Source: Hydrogenophaga pseudoflava NBRC 102511 (GTDB lineage: Bacteria; Pseudomonadota; Gammaproteobacteria; Burkholderiales; Burkholderiaceae_C). Taken from it: 64,000 nucleotides of DNA. Below, piece after piece: positions 1 to 9,508 of this stretch; the stretch's first letter is position 1, and the number at the start of each line of letters is the position of its first letter. Under the pieces are notes generated by a model that saw nothing but the letters and a program-made list of their open reading frames with translations, ran no database searches and was not told where the DNA came from. The DNA lies in assembly GCF_001592285.1 (NCBI RefSeq), contig NZ_BCWQ01000009.1, forward strand, positions 124,001-188,000, given 5' to 3'. The position numbers were made by a program, and so were the translations under genes.

Positions 1-1347
1 CGCGACGTGATGGGTGCCGCGCAGACCGGCACCGGCAAGACGGCGGCCTTCTCGCTGCCCCTGCTGCAGCGCATGCTCAAGCACGAGAACGCCTCCACCT
101 CGCCCGCACGCCACCCGGTGCGCGCCCTGGTGCTGCTGCCGACGCGCGAACTGGCCGACCAGGTGGCCGACCAGATCAAGCAGTACGCCAAGCACACCCA
201 GCTGCGCAGCACGGTGGTGTTCGGCGGCATGGACATGAAGCCGCAGACGCTGGAGCTCAAGAAGGGTGTCGAGGTGCTGGTGGCCACGCCGGGCCGTCTG
301 CTGGACCACATCGAGGCCAAGAACTGCGTGCTCAACCAAGTCGAGTACGTGGTGCTGGACGAGGCGGACCGGATGCTGGACATCGGCTTCCTGCCCGACC
401 TGCAGCGCATCCTGAGCTACCTGCCCAAGACCCGCACCACGCTGCTGTTCTCGGCCACGTTCTCGCCCGAGATCAAGCGCCTGGCCAGCAGCTACCTGCA
501 GGACCCAATCACCATCGAGGTGGCCCGCTCCAACGCCACGGCCTCCACGGTGGAGCAGCATTTCTACCGCGTGGACGACGACGACAAGCGCCAGACGCTC
601 AAGCAGATCGTCAAGGAGCGCGGTGTGACGCAGGCCTTCGTCTTTGTCAACAGCAAGCTCGGCTGCGCGCGCCTGGCCCGTTCGCTGGAGCGTGAGGGTC
701 TCAAGACCACGGCCCTGCACGGCGACAAGAGCCAGGACGAGCGCCTGAAGGCGCTGGATGCCTTCAAGAAGGGTGAAGTCGACCTGCTGGTCTGCACCGA
801 TGTGGCCGCGCGCGGTCTGGACATCAAGGACGTGCCGGCGGTGTTCAACTTCGACATCCCGTTCAACGCCGAGGACTACGTGCACCGCATCGGCCGCACG
901 GGCCGCGCCGGCGCCTCGGGCCTGGCCGTGTCCTTCGTCAGTGGCAAGGACACGCGCCTGATGGCCGACATCGAGAAGCTGATCGGCAGGAAGCTTGAGC
1001 TCGAAGCGCTGGAGTTGGAGTCCGACCGCAAGCCGGCGGGCCGTTTCAACGACGGCCAGCGCGCCTGGCGCGAGGGCGACGACGAAGGTCGCCGCGAGAT
1101 CCGCCAGGCCCGCGAAGCGCGCGAGCCCCGTGAACCGCGCGAAGAACGCCGTGCATCGCGTCCGGCGCGTGCGCCTGCTGACCCGCTGTTCGACAAGCCC
1201 TATGAGCCCGCCCTGGCGGCAGACGCCAAGCCGTCCTGGGAGGCCGCGGCAAAACCGGCGGCCACCAGCCGCCTGTCCCCCAACATCAAGTCCCGCAAGA
1301 AGGTGCCGGCGCTGTTCAAGGCTTCGGCTCCGGCGGAAAACACCTGA
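1..1347 (+). CDS. rhlE: DEAD-box RNA helicase, RhlE type, 5' end outside the window
   Basis: ATP-dependent RNA helicase that remodels structured RNA, probably in ribosome assembly or RNA decay. The frame is open to the left edge, so the N-terminus with the Q motif is missing. Visible in order are motif I AQTGTGKT, Ia PTRELA, TPGR, motif II DEAD, motif III SAT, and motif VI HRIGRTGRAG, followed by an Arg/Glu-rich low-complexity tail of roughly 100 residues typical of proteobacterial RhlE proteins. The stop codon lies inside a hairpin shared with the convergent apaH. RhlE is preferred over DbpA or SrmB because of the basic tail, but the symbol is family-level inference. Confidence 0.93.
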   Translation, partial: RDVMGAAQTGTGKTAAFSLPLLQRMLKHENASTSPARHPVRALVLLPTRELADQVADQIKQYAKHTQLRSTVVFGGMDMKPQTLELKKGVEVLVATPGRLLDHIEAKNCVLNQVEYVVLDEADRMLDIGFLPDLQRILSYLPKTRTTLLFSATFSPEIKRLASSYLQDPITIEVARSNATASTVEQHFYRVDDDDKRQTLKQIVKERGVTQAFVFVNSKLGCARLARSLEREGLKTTALHGDKSQDERLKALDAFKKGEVDLLVCTDVAARGLDIKDVPAVFNFDIPFNAEDYVHRIGRTGRAGASGLAVSFVSGKDTRLMADIEKLIGRKLELEALELESDRKPAGRFNDGQRAWREGDDEGRREIRQAREAREPREPREERRASRPARAPADPLFDKPYEPALAADAKPSWEAAAKPAATSRLSPNIKSRKKVPALFKASAPAENT

Positions 1348-1363
1348 GCCCGCGGGGCTCAGG
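1343..1363. terminator. Hairpin spanning both stop codons of rhlE and apaH
   Basis: CCTGAGCCC at 1343-1351 and GGGCTCAGG at 1355-1363 form a perfect 9-bp stem with a GCG loop. The rhlE TGA and the apaH stop (TCA on the plus strand) sit in opposite arms. There is no long T tract, so it is a probable bidirectional terminator or RNA 3'-end stabiliser rather than a classical intrinsic terminator. Confidence 0.6.
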
Positions 1364-2189
1364 CGCCCGGCTTCTGGGCCTGCGCGCAGCGCACGCTGAT
1401 GCGTTCGGCATCGCCGTCGGACCCGATCCGGGCCGCGGTCAGGCAGCCGCCCCACACGCACCCGGTGTCCAGCGCCAGCAGATCGTGGCGCGGCACCTCG
1501 CCCAGGGTGGACCAGTGCCCAAAGGCGATGCGGGTGCCCTCGGTGCGCCGCTGCGGTACATCGAACCACGGCATGAAGCCCGCAGGCGCTGATGCCGCGC
1601 TGTCCTTGGTCTCGAACTCCATCACACCGTCGGCGCTGCAGAACCGCAGCCGCGTGAGCGCGTTCACGATCACGCGCAGCCGGTCGAGCCCGTGGAGCTG
1701 CTCGCTCCACCGGTCGGGCCGGTTGCCGTACATGTTGTGCAGGAACACGCCCCAGTCCGGACCGCGCAGCTCGCCCTCGAGCTCGGCCGCCAGGGCCAGC
1801 GTCTGCGCCGCGTCCCACTGTGGCAACACACCCGCATGCACCATGAGCCAGCCCTGCCTTTGCAGCGCCAGGGGGCGTGCGCGCAACCAGTCGAGCAGGG
1901 CGGCCCGGCTGGGGGCCTGCAGGATGTCGTCCAGCGTGTCGCTGCGGTGCGGCTGGCGCACGCCGTGCGCGACCGCCAGCAGGTGCAGGTCGTGGTTGCC
2001 CAGCAGGCAGTCGGCGCAGCCCTCCAGCGACATCATGCGCCGCAGCACCGCCAGCGACTGCGGTCCGCGGTTGACCAGGTCGCCCAGCAGCACCAGCGTG
2101 TCGCGGCTGGGTGAAAACGCGATCTCGTCGAGCAGGCGGGCCAGGGCGTCGTCGCAGCCCTGCACATCGCCGATCAGGTAAAGTGCCAT
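1359..2189 (-). CDS. apaH: Symmetrical bis(5'-nucleosyl)-tetraphosphatase ApaH
   Basis: Cytoplasmic metallophosphatase that splits Ap4A into two ADP and can remove Np4 caps from RNA. The 276-residue protein begins MALYLIGDVQGC, the usual ApaH start, and carries GDVQG near residue 7, GDLVNRG near 35, GNHD near 65, and later histidines in MVHAG and FGHW, which are the metal-binding set. The open frame continues upstream of this ATG, but that extension is antisense to the neighbouring corC-like gene and shows no family similarity. The start codon is only 9 bases from the divergent start codon at 2199. Confidence 0.95.
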   Translation of the reverse strand: MALYLIGDVQGCDDALARLLDEIAFSPSRDTLVLLGDLVNRGPQSLAVLRRMMSLEGCADCLLGNHDLHLLAVAHGVRQPHRSDTLDDILQAPSRAALLDWLRARPLALQRQGWLMVHAGVLPQWDAAQTLALAAELEGELRGPDWGVFLHNMYGNRPDRWSEQLHGLDRLRVIVNALTRLRFCSADGVMEFETKDSAASAPAGFMPWFDVPQRRTEGTRIAFGHWSTLGEVPRHDLLALDTGCVWGGCLTAARIGSDGDAERISVRCAQAQKPGA

Positions 2190-2198
2190 CGCCCGATT

Positions 2199-3497
2199 AT
2201 GGATACCCTGCTGATCATCTTTCTCACGCTGCTCAACGGCGCGTTCGCAATGTCCGAGATGTCCCTGGCGGCCAGCCGCAAGGCGCGCCTGGTGGCGATG
2301 GCAGAGGTGGGCGACAAGGGCGCACAGACAGCGCTGCATCTGCTGGAACACCCCACGCAGTTCCTGTCGTCGGTGCAGGTGGGCATCACTTCCATCGGCA
2401 TGCTCAACGGCATCGTCGGCGAGGCGGCGTTCAGCGACGATCTGTCGGCCTGGATCCGCACTTTCGGCGTGGCTGATGGCACCGCCCAGGGCGTGGCCAC
2501 TGCGATCGTGGTGGCGGTCATCACTTTCGTGACCATCGTGTTCGGGGAACTGGTGCCCAAACGCATCGGTCAGCTGTACCCCGAAACCGTGGCCCGCTGG
2601 GTCTCGCGCCCGATGGCCTACGTCGCCAAGGGGGCCAAGCCCTTCGTCTGGCTGCTCACGCACACCACGCAGTGGGTGCTCAAGCTGCTGCGCATCGACA
2701 CCAGCGCGCAGCAGATCGTGACCGAAGAGGAAATCAACGCCAGCCTGGAAGAGGGGGTGGACGCCGGCATCATCGAGGCGCACGAGCACCAGATGGTGCG
2801 CAACGTGTTCCTGCTCGACGACCGGCAGCTGATCTCCATCATGGTGCCGCGCGCCGACATCCACTGGCTGGACGCCGCCGACAGCATTGAGGGCGCCGCG
2901 GCCCAGGCCTGGTCGGTCGGGCACTCGTGGTACCCGGTGTGCCGCGGCGGGCTGGACGATGTGGTGGGTGTGATCCACCTGCCCCGCCTGCTGGCCTTGC
3001 GCGAGGCGGGCACGGCCGGAACCATCGGTGAACATGCCCAGCCCGCCACCTTCGTGCCCGAGACCCTGACCGGCATGGAACTGCTGGAACAGTTCCGCGA
3101 GCGGGCCACGCGTATGGCCTTCGTGGTGGACGAGTACGGTGTGGTGCAGGGGCTGATGACGCCCATGGACCTGCTCGAGGCGATCACTGGCGAGCTGTCG
3201 CCCGAGCGGCCGGTGGACGCCTGGGCCACGCCCCAGGCCGACGGCTCCTGGCGCGTGGACGGTGCCATGCCCGTGGCCGAGCTCAAGGCCCGCCTGGACA
3301 TTGATGAGCTGCCGGACGAGGACAAGGGCCGCTACAACACCGTGGCCGGCCTGATGCAGGCCGAGGCCGGCCAGTTGCTCGCGCAGGGCGAGGGCGTCGA
3401 CTGCGCGGGTTGGCACTTCGAGGTGATCAAGCTCGAAGGCCGGCGCATCGACCAGGTGCGCATCAGCCCCTTGGCCCAGCCCCTCACCGATGGGTGA
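2199..3497 (+). CDS. CNNM/CBS/CorC-HlyC domain membrane protein
   Basis: Inner-membrane protein of the UPF0053/CorC group, linked to divalent cation (Mg/Co) homeostasis and formerly called hemolysin-like. The 432 residues show an N-terminal DUF21/CNNM region with hydrophobic helices (start MDTLLIIFLTLLNGAFAMSE), a CBS pair after about residue 200 (region with VPRADIHWLD and VVDEYGVVQGLMT), and a C-terminal CorC/HlyC domain. The start is fixed by similarity to family N-termini and leaves no room for a normal Shine-Dalgarno beyond the apaH start. Its 3' end overlaps the convergent cbbR by 14 bases. Confidence 0.9.
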   Translation: MDTLLIIFLTLLNGAFAMSEMSLAASRKARLVAMAEVGDKGAQTALHLLEHPTQFLSSVQVGITSIGMLNGIVGEAAFSDDLSAWIRTFGVADGTAQGVATAIVVAVITFVTIVFGELVPKRIGQLYPETVARWVSRPMAYVAKGAKPFVWLLTHTTQWVLKLLRIDTSAQQIVTEEEINASLEEGVDAGIIEAHEHQMVRNVFLLDDRQLISIMVPRADIHWLDAADSIEGAAAQAWSVGHSWYPVCRGGLDDVVGVIHLPRLLALREAGTAGTIGEHAQPATFVPETLTGMELLEQFRERATRMAFVVDEYGVVQGLMTPMDLLEAITGELSPERPVDAWATPQADGSWRVDGAMPVAELKARLDIDELPDEDKGRYNTVAGLMQAEAGQLLAQGEGVDCAGWHFEVIKLEGRRIDQVRISPLAQPLTDG

Positions 3498-4377
3498 ACA
3501 GCCAGTCCTTGAAAGCCTGCGCCGCTGCTGACAGGCGCTTGCCGCGCGGCACCACCACGTGCCAGCGGCGAATGAGCGGGAAGCCCCTCACGTCCAGCTG
3601 AACCAGCTCGCCCAGCGCAAGCTCCGCCGTCACCGTGTGGGCCGACAGCACGGCCAGGCCCAGGCCGCCGGCCACGGTCTGCTTGATCGCCTCGTTGCTG
3701 CCCACCTCCAGCCGGTTCTTCATCGTGATGCCGTGGTCGGCAAAGAACTTCTCCGACGTCAGGCGCGTGCCCGAACCGGGCTCGCGCAGGATAAACGGCT
3801 CGCTTCTCAGCCGTTCGGGGGCGATGCGCTTCTTGCCCACCAGGGGGTGGTCGGGCGGCGCCACCAGCACCAGCGGGTTGTCGGCAAAGGCCTCGCTGAC
3901 CACGTCCATCTGATCGGGCGGCTGGCCCATGATGTAGAGGTCGTCCTCGTTGCCCGCCAGGCGCTGCAGCAGCTTCTCGCGGTTGCCCACCACCATCGCC
4001 ACGTCGATGCCCGGGTGCGCCGCGCAGAAGCCGCCGAGCAGCTTGGGCACGGTGTACTTCACCGTGGTCAGGATGGCCAGCTTGACGCTGCCGCGCTCGA
4101 CCCCCTGAAGCGCGGCGAGGTCTTCGCCCAGCCGTTCCATGCGCGCCTCGATGTCCTCGCAGGCCGCAGCCAGCGTGCGGCCGGCAGCGGTCAGGTAGAT
4201 CTTCTTGCCCAACTGCTCGAACAGCGGCTGGCCCACCGATTCCGACAGCTGCTTGACCTGCAGCGACAGCGTGGGTGGCGAGAGGTGCAGCGCCTCGGCG
4301 GCGCGCGCGAAGCTGCCGTTCTGCGCGACGGCGTGAAAGATGCGCAACTGGTGCAGGGTGGCGTGCCGCAGACTCAC
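3484..4377 (-). CDS. cbbR: LysR-type regulator CbbR of the RubisCO operon
   Basis: Transcription regulator expected to control the divergent cbbLSQO operon in response to a Calvin-cycle metabolite. The 297 residues have an N-terminal winged helix (RHATLHQLRIFHAV, then FARAAEALHLSPPTLSLQVKQL) and a periplasmic-binding-protein-like effector domain. The start is GTG, chosen because the family begins with a similar RHATLRQL sequence. Identification as CbbR rests on family resemblance and on its divergent position next to cbbL, with operator-like repeats between the two genes. Confidence 0.93.
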   Translation of the reverse strand: MSLRHATLHQLRIFHAVAQNGSFARAAEALHLSPPTLSLQVKQLSESVGQPLFEQLGKKIYLTAAGRTLAAACEDIEARMERLGEDLAALQGVERGSVKLAILTTVKYTVPKLLGGFCAAHPGIDVAMVVGNREKLLQRLAGNEDDLYIMGQPPDQMDVVSEAFADNPLVLVAPPDHPLVGKKRIAPERLRSEPFILREPGSGTRLTSEKFFADHGITMKNRLEVGSNEAIKQTVAGGLGLAVLSAHTVTAELALGELVQLDVRGFPLIRRWHVVVPRGKRLSAAAQAFKDWLFTHR

Positions 4378-4391
4378 GGGGGTGTCCAGTA

Positions 4392-4425
4392 TGATTTGAA
4401 AATCAGAACATCATCGTCAGAACAT
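4392..4425. promoter_or_regulatory. Probable CbbR operator in the cbbR-cbbL intergenic region
   Basis: The short divergent spacer holds a dyad TGATTT-GA-AAATCA at 4392-4405 and a direct repeat TCAGAACAT at 4403-4411 and 4417-4425, spaced 14 bases apart, followed by a T-rich stretch at 4426-4444 that could contain the cbb promoter. Repeats between divergent genes are where LysR regulators bind. Assignment to CbbR is inferred from position. Confidence 0.6.
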
Positions 4426-4493
4426 TTTACTTTTATTTATTGTTCAGGAGGTCAAGAATCCGCTCCATTCCCACCCAACCAGGAGCAATGCAG

Positions 4494-5915
4494 ATGGCGA
4501 CGAAAACCTACAACGCGGGCGTCAAGGAGTACCGCAGCACGTACTGGGAGCCCCACTACACCCCCAAGGACACCGACATCCTCGCGTGTTTCAAGATCAC
4601 GCCGCAGCCCGGCGTGGACCGCGAGGAAGTGGCCGCCGCCGTCGCCGCCGAGTCGTCCACCGGCACCTGGACCACGGTCTGGACCGACCTGCTGACCGAC
4701 CTGGACTACTACAAGGGACGCGCCTACCGCATCGAGGACGTGCCCGGCGACGACACCTGCTTCTACGCCTTCGTGGCCTATCCGATCGACCTGTTCGAGG
4801 AGGGCTCGGTGGTCAACGTGCTGACCTCGCTGGTGGGCAACGTGTTCGGCTTCAAGGCCCTGCGCGCCCTGCGCCTGGAAGACGTGCGCTTCCCGATCGC
4901 CTACGTGAAGACCTGCGGCGGACCGCCCCACGGCATCCAGGTCGAGCGCGACATCATGAACAAGTACGGCCGCCCGCTGCTGGGCTGCACCATCAAGCCC
5001 AAGCTGGGTCTGTCGGGCAAGAACTATGGCCGCGCCGTGTACGAATGCCTGCGCGGTGGCCTGGACTTCACCAAGGACGACGAGAACGTCAACAGCCAGC
5101 CCTTCATGCGCTGGCGCCAGCGCTTCGACTTCGTGCAGGAGGCGATCGAGAAGGCGCAGCGCGAGACCGGCGAGCGCAAGGGCCACTACCTGAACGTGAC
5201 CGCGCCCACGCCGGAAGAGATGTACAAGCGCGCCGAATACGCCAAGGAACTGGGCGCGCCGATCATCATGCACGACTACCTGACCGGCGGCCTGTGCGCC
5301 AACACCGGTCTGGCCAACTGGTGCCGCGACAACGGCATGCTGCTGCACATCCACCGCGCCATGCATGCCGTGCTCGACCGCAACCCGCACCACGGCATCC
5401 ACTTCCGCGTGCTGACCAAGGTGCTGCGCCTCTCGGGCGGTGACCACCTGCACTCGGGCACCGTGGTGGGCAAGCTCGAAGGCGACCGCGCCTCGACCCT
5501 GGGCTGGATCGACATCATGCGCGACAGCTTCATCAAGGAAGACCGCAGCCGCGGCATCTTCTTCGACCAGGACTTCGGCTCCATGCCCGGCGTGATGCCG
5601 GTGGCCTCGGGCGGCATCCATGTCTGGCACATGCCGGCGCTGGTCAACATCTTCGGCGACGACTCGGTGCTGCAGTTCGGTGGCGGCACCCTGGGCCACC
5701 CCTGGGGCAACGCGGCCGGCGCCGCCGCCAACCGCGTGGCGCTCGAAGCCTGCGTGAAGGCGCGCAACGAAGGCGTGGCGGTAGAGAAGGAGGGCAAGGC
5801 CGTGCTGCTGGAGGCCGCCGAGCACTCGCCCGAACTGCGCATCGCCATGGAGACCTGGAAAGAAATCAAGTTCGAGTTCGACACCGTGGACAAGCTCGAC
5901 ATCGCCCACAAGTGA
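4494..5915 (+). CDS. cbbL: RubisCO large subunit, form IA
   Basis: Large subunit of ribulose-1,5-bisphosphate carboxylase/oxygenase, the CO2-fixing enzyme of the Calvin cycle. The 473-residue protein begins [14 protein letters not shown], the N-terminus typical of form IA rather than the longer form IC type of Cupriavidus. [11 protein letters not shown] at residues 188-198 holds the carbamylated Lys194 and the Mg ligands Asp196 and Glu197. An in-frame ATG at 4488 sits only 2 bases from AGGAG (4481-4485); the ATG at 4494 has 8-base spacing and matches family starts. Downstream cbbS, cbbQ and cbbO make this a cbbQ-linked form IA cluster, with no carboxysome genes in the window. Confidence 0.97.
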   Translation: MATKTYNAGVKEYRSTYWEPHYTPKDTDILACFKITPQPGVDREEVAAAVAAESSTGTWTTVWTDLLTDLDYYKGRAYRIEDVPGDDTCFYAFVAYPIDLFEEGSVVNVLTSLVGNVFGFKALRALRLEDVRFPIAYVKTCGGPPHGIQVERDIMNKYGRPLLGCTIKPKLGLSGKNYGRAVYECLRGGLDFTKDDENVNSQPFMRWRQRFDFVQEAIEKAQRETGERKGHYLNVTAPTPEEMYKRAEYAKELGAPIIMHDYLTGGLCANTGLANWCRDNGMLLHIHRAMHAVLDRNPHHGIHFRVLTKVLRLSGGDHLHSGTVVGKLEGDRASTLGWIDIMRDSFIKEDRSRGIFFDQDFGSMPGVMPVASGGIHVWHMPALVNIFGDDSVLQFGGGTLGHPWGNAAGAAANRVALEACVKARNEGVAVEKEGKAVLLEAAEHSPELRIAMETWKEIKFEFDTVDKLDIAHK

Positions 5916-5947
5916 ACCCGCACCCCATCAACGCAAAGGACACCACC

Positions 5948-6301
5948 ATGAGCATGCAGGACTACCACAGCCGCCTCTCCGACCCCGCCAGCCGCAAGTT
6001 CGAGACCTTCTCTTACTTGCCCGCCATGAGCAACGACGAGATTCGCAAGCAGGTGGCGTACATCGTCGGCAAGGGCTGGAACCCGGCCATCGAACACACC
6101 GAGCCGCAGTACCTGATGGACTCGTACTGGTACATGTGGAAGCTGCCGATGTTCGGCGAGACCGACATCGACCGCATCCTGGCCGAGGCCGAGGCCTGCC
6201 ACAAGGCCAACCCGGACAACCACGTGCGCCTGATCGGCTACGACAACTTCTCGCAGTCGCAGGGCGCATCGATGGTGATCTATCGAGGCAAGACGGTCTG
6301 A
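5948..6301 (+). CDS. cbbS: RubisCO small subunit
   Basis: Small subunit that caps the L8 core to form the L8S8 holoenzyme. The 117-residue protein has the family features [32 protein letters not shown] and the C-terminal [18 protein letters not shown]. The start [19 protein letters not shown] at 5948 has AAAGGA at 5935-5940; an upstream in-frame GTG at 5912 overlaps the end of cbbL and gives a non-homologous leader, so it was not used. It lies 32 bases after cbbL and 15 before cbbQ, consistent with one transcript. Confidence 0.96.
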   Translation: MSMQDYHSRLSDPASRKFETFSYLPAMSNDEIRKQVAYIVGKGWNPAIEHTEPQYLMDSYWYMWKLPMFGETDIDRILAEAEACHKANPDNHVRLIGYDNFSQSQGASMVIYRGKTV

Positions 6302-6316
6302 ACCGGGAGGGGGCCC

Positions 6317-7120
6317 ATGAGCGAAACATTGGATGCCTACAGAGTCTCGCAGCAACCCTACTACCGACCCGTCGCCGACGAGGTCGAGCTGTTCGAAGCC
6401 GCGTACTCGGTGCGCATGCCCATGATGCTCAAGGGTCCCACCGGCTGCGGCAAGACGCGCTTCGTCGAGCACATGGCCTGGAAGCTGAACAAGCCCCTGA
6501 TCACCGTGGCCTGCAACGAAGACATGACGGCCAGCGACCTGGTCGGCCGCTTCCTGCTCGACGCCAACGGCACCCGCTGGCAGGACGGCCCGCTGGCCAC
6601 CGCCGCGCGCCACGGCGCCATCTGCTACCTCGACGAGGTGGTCGAGGCGCGCCAGGACACCACCGTGGTCATCCACCCGCTGACCGACAACCGCCGCGTG
6701 CTGCCGCTGGAAAAGAAGGGCGAGCTGGTCAAGGCCCACCCGGATTTCCAGATCGTCATCTCCTACAACCCGGGCTACCAGAGCCTGATGAAAGACCTGA
6801 AGCAGTCCACCAAGCAGCGCTTCGGTGGTCTTGACTTCAACTACCCCGAACACGCGGTCGAGGCCGAGATCGTGGCGCACGAGACTGGCGTGAGCGCCGA
6901 CGTGGCCGGCAAGCTGGTCGGCATCGCCGAGCGCGCGCGCAACCTCAAGGGCCACGGCCTGGACGAAGGCATCTCCACCCGCATGCTGATCTACGCAGGC
7001 AGTCTGATCGCGCAGGGCGTGGCCGCGCAGGCCGCGTGCCGTGTGGCCTTGGTGCGTCCGATCACGGACGACCCGGACATGCGCGACGCGCTCGACGCGG
7101 CGGTCGCCACGTTCTTCTGA
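6317..7120 (+). CDS. cbbQ: CbbQ, MoxR-type AAA+ RubisCO activase subunit
   Basis: AAA+ ATPase that, with CbbO, remodels inhibited RubisCO. The 267 residues contain Walker A GPTGCGKT at residues 40-47, a Walker B/DEVVE segment in [13 protein letters not shown], and sensor-1-like [13 protein letters not shown], in the compact single-domain layout of CbbQ/NorQ proteins. A GGGAGGGGG run precedes the ATG. Position between cbbS and cbbO separates it from the closely related NorQ, which pairs with NorD in denitrification loci. Confidence 0.95.
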   Translation: MSETLDAYRVSQQPYYRPVADEVELFEAAYSVRMPMMLKGPTGCGKTRFVEHMAWKLNKPLITVACNEDMTASDLVGRFLLDANGTRWQDGPLATAARHGAICYLDEVVEARQDTTVVIHPLTDNRRVLPLEKKGELVKAHPDFQIVISYNPGYQSLMKDLKQSTKQRFGGLDFNYPEHAVEAEIVAHETGVSADVAGKLVGIAERARNLKGHGLDEGISTRMLIYAGSLIAQGVAAQAACRVALVRPITDDPDMRDALDAAVATFF

Positions 7121-7136
7121 TCTGAGAAGGTCGGCC

Positions 7137-9494
7137 ATGAGCGCCCACCTGCACGACCACGCCGAGTGGACCGACCAGTTGGACCCGGGCTCGCTGGAGC
7201 TGCTGGAGCGTTGCTGGCCGGATGCGACCAAAGTGTTCTCGGCGCGCGGGCTCGACAACTATGTCAAGGGCGCCGCCGCGTTGCGCGGCCTCGGCCGTGG
7301 CCACGAACTGGTCAACGCCTGGATCGATGGCGCGCCGCAGGTGGCCAAAGAGATCGGCGAGGACGTGGTGGGCGAACTCGCGACCACCGCGCTGCTGCTC
7401 GCGTCCAAGACCTCGGGCGCGGTGATCGAGCTGGTGCTGGCCACCGCGCCCACCGCCGCACGCCGCCTGGCCGACGGTGCGCTGTTCCTGCAGTACTTGC
7501 AGTTCCTCAACACCCTGGTGGCGCAGGCGCCGCGCGGCCTGCGGCCCATGCTGGGGCAGCTCGACGCGCTGTTTGGCCAGCTCACGCTGGGCGGCCTGCG
7601 GCGCTGGTCCACCTGGGGCGCGCAGGCGCACCGCACCAACTACGAGGAACAGATCGCCTACTTCGGCCTGCAGTCCAAAGAGTCGCTGGCCATGCTGCAG
7701 AAGGAGCGCAAAGGCACGCTGCTGGTGGACGTGCAGCGGCGCATCAACATGTACCTGCGCGCGCTCTGGGGCCGCGACTTCTTCATGCGCCCGACGGCGG
7801 GGGATTTTGAATCCCGTGACGGTTACCGCCCTTTCATCGAGGACTATTTCATCCACCTGCCCGACGCGTATGACGCGGTGGACGGCCACAGCGGCACGGT
7901 GGATGCGACCGAGCTCTACCGCGCCGCCGCCGCGCACGCCGCGGCCCACGTGGTGTTCACGCGCCGGCCGATCTCGGCCGAATCGCTCAGTCCCTGGCAG
8001 ATGGCGCTGATCGGTGTGGTGGAGGACGCGCGCATCGAGGCGCTGACGCTGGCGCGGTTCCCGGGCCTGCGCCCGCTGTGGGCCAGCCTGCACACCGCGC
8101 AGGCCACCCAAGACAAGACCGCCGGCGACTGGCTGGGCCGCCTGGCGCGCGCGCTGCTCGATCCGGCGTATGAGGACGCCCACCCCTGGATCGCCCAGGG
8201 CCGCACATTGTTCGCCGAGGCGACGCTGCGCCTCCAGGCCGACCCGCACGACAACACCGTGTCGTGGGACATCGGCGTGCAGCTGGCGCACAGCTACCGC
8301 GAACTCACGCAGGGGCCAGCGTTCCAGCCGCGCACCGACGTGCAGACCGCGGCCTACCGCGACGACAACCGCTACTTCTGGGCCTTCGACGGATTCGACT
8401 TCGAGCGTTCCATCGCCGCCGGCTACGAGCCGCCGCAGCAATTGCGCAAGCCGGTCAACCTGATGGAGTTCGTCAACGAGCTGGAAGTGGAGGGCGCGGG
8501 CGACGACGCGCAGGAGATCTGGGTGCTCGGCACCGAGCTGTTTCCCTACGAAGACCTGGGCGTGTCCTTCAACGAAAGCGAAGGCCGCGAGCCGGTGCTG
8601 CCGCCGGTGCACTACGGCGAGTGGGACCACCTGATCCAGCTCGAACGACCGGCCTGGGCCACGGTGCAGGAGCGCCGACCCAAAGCCGGCGACGCGGCGG
8701 TGATCGACGGCATCCTGGTCGAACACCGGCGCCTGATCGGCCGCATGAAGCACATCCTGGACGCCATGCAGCCGCAGGGTGTGCAGCGCATCCGCAAGCT
8801 CGAAGACGGCGACGAGATCGACCTCAACGCCGCGCTGTCCTCGGTGATCGAGATGCGCATGGGTCGCCAGCCCGATCCGCGCATCATGATGCGCAGCGTG
8901 CGCAAGACGCGCGACATCTCGGTCCTTGTTCTTCTGGATCTCTCCCAATCGACAAACGACAAGGTGGCCGGGCAGGAACACACGGTGCTCGACCTCACCC
9001 GCTCGGCCTGCGCGCTGCTGGCAGACGCGATCCAGAAGGTGGGCGACCCGTTTGCCATCCACGGCTTCTGCTCCGACGGCCGGCACGACGTGAACTACTG
9101 GCGTTTCAAGGACTTCGACCAGCCCTACGACGACACCGCCAAGGCGCGCCTGGCCGGCATGCAAGGGCAGCTGTCCACCCGCATGGGCGCCGCCATCCGC
9201 CACGCCACGGCCGCGCTCAAGGCGCAGCGCAGCAGCAAGAAGCTGCTGCTCGTCATCACCGACGGCGAACCGGCCGACGTGGACGTGCGCGACCCGCAGT
9301 ACCTGCGGCACGACACCAAGAAGGCGGTGGAGGAGGCCAGCCGGAACGGCGTGACGACCTACTGCATGAGCCTGGACCCGCGCGCCGACCAGTACGTCAG
9401 CCGCATCTTCGGCGCGCGCCACTACCTGGTGGTGGACAAGGTGGAGCGCTTGCCCGAGAAGCTGCCGGTGCTGTACGCCGGGCTGACGCGCTGA
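7137..9494 (+). CDS. cbbO: CbbO, VWA-domain RubisCO activase adaptor
   Basis: Partner of CbbQ that carries the AAA+ ring to RubisCO. The 785-residue protein has a long helical N-terminal region and a C-terminal von Willebrand A domain whose MIDAS motif DLSQS starts at Asp601; a second conserved strand is LLLVITDGEPADVD. The chosen ATG at 7137 (MSAHLHDHAEWTDQLD) follows GAGAAGG, 16 bases after cbbQ; the longer open frame would overlap cbbQ. The homologous NorD is the main alternative, excluded by gene context. The 3' end forms a hairpin with the convergent next gene. Confidence 0.94.
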   Translation: MSAHLHDHAEWTDQLDPGSLELLERCWPDATKVFSARGLDNYVKGAAALRGLGRGHELVNAWIDGAPQVAKEIGEDVVGELATTALLLASKTSGAVIELVLATAPTAARRLADGALFLQYLQFLNTLVAQAPRGLRPMLGQLDALFGQLTLGGLRRWSTWGAQAHRTNYEEQIAYFGLQSKESLAMLQKERKGTLLVDVQRRINMYLRALWGRDFFMRPTAGDFESRDGYRPFIEDYFIHLPDAYDAVDGHSGTVDATELYRAAAAHAAAHVVFTRRPISAESLSPWQMALIGVVEDARIEALTLARFPGLRPLWASLHTAQATQDKTAGDWLGRLARALLDPAYEDAHPWIAQGRTLFAEATLRLQADPHDNTVSWDIGVQLAHSYRELTQGPAFQPRTDVQTAAYRDDNRYFWAFDGFDFERSIAAGYEPPQQLRKPVNLMEFVNELEVEGAGDDAQEIWVLGTELFPYEDLGVSFNESEGREPVLPPVHYGEWDHLIQLERPAWATVQERRPKAGDAAVIDGILVEHRRLIGRMKHILDAMQPQGVQRIRKLEDGDEIDLNAALSSVIEMRMGRQPDPRIMMRSVRKTRDISVLVLLDLSQSTNDKVAGQEHTVLDLTRSACALLADAIQKVGDPFAIHGFCSDGRHDVNYWRFKDFDQPYDDTAKARLAGMQGQLSTRMGAAIRHATAALKAQRSSKKLLLVITDGEPADVDVRDPQYLRHDTKKAVEEASRNGVTTYCMSLDPRADQYVSRIFGARHYLVVDKVERLPEKLPVLYAGLTR

Positions 9495-9508
9495 GCGGCG
9501 GAGCTCAG
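9491..9508. terminator. Hairpin over the convergent stops of cbbO and the cyclodeaminase
   Basis: CTGAGC at 9491-9496 and GCTCAG at 9503-9508 pair around a 6-base loop. As at rhlE/apaH, both stop codons lie in the arms. There is no T tract. It could end transcription from both sides. Confidence 0.45.

Noticed and set aside
1359-3416. apaH as a much longer protein starting at 3416
   Set aside because: The extra part is antisense to the CorC-like gene and ApaH proteins begin MxxYLIGDVQGC, as found at 2189.
5912-5947. GTG start for cbbS
   Set aside because: Overlaps the cbbL stop and gives a non-homologous leader; the ATG at 5948 has a good ribosome site.
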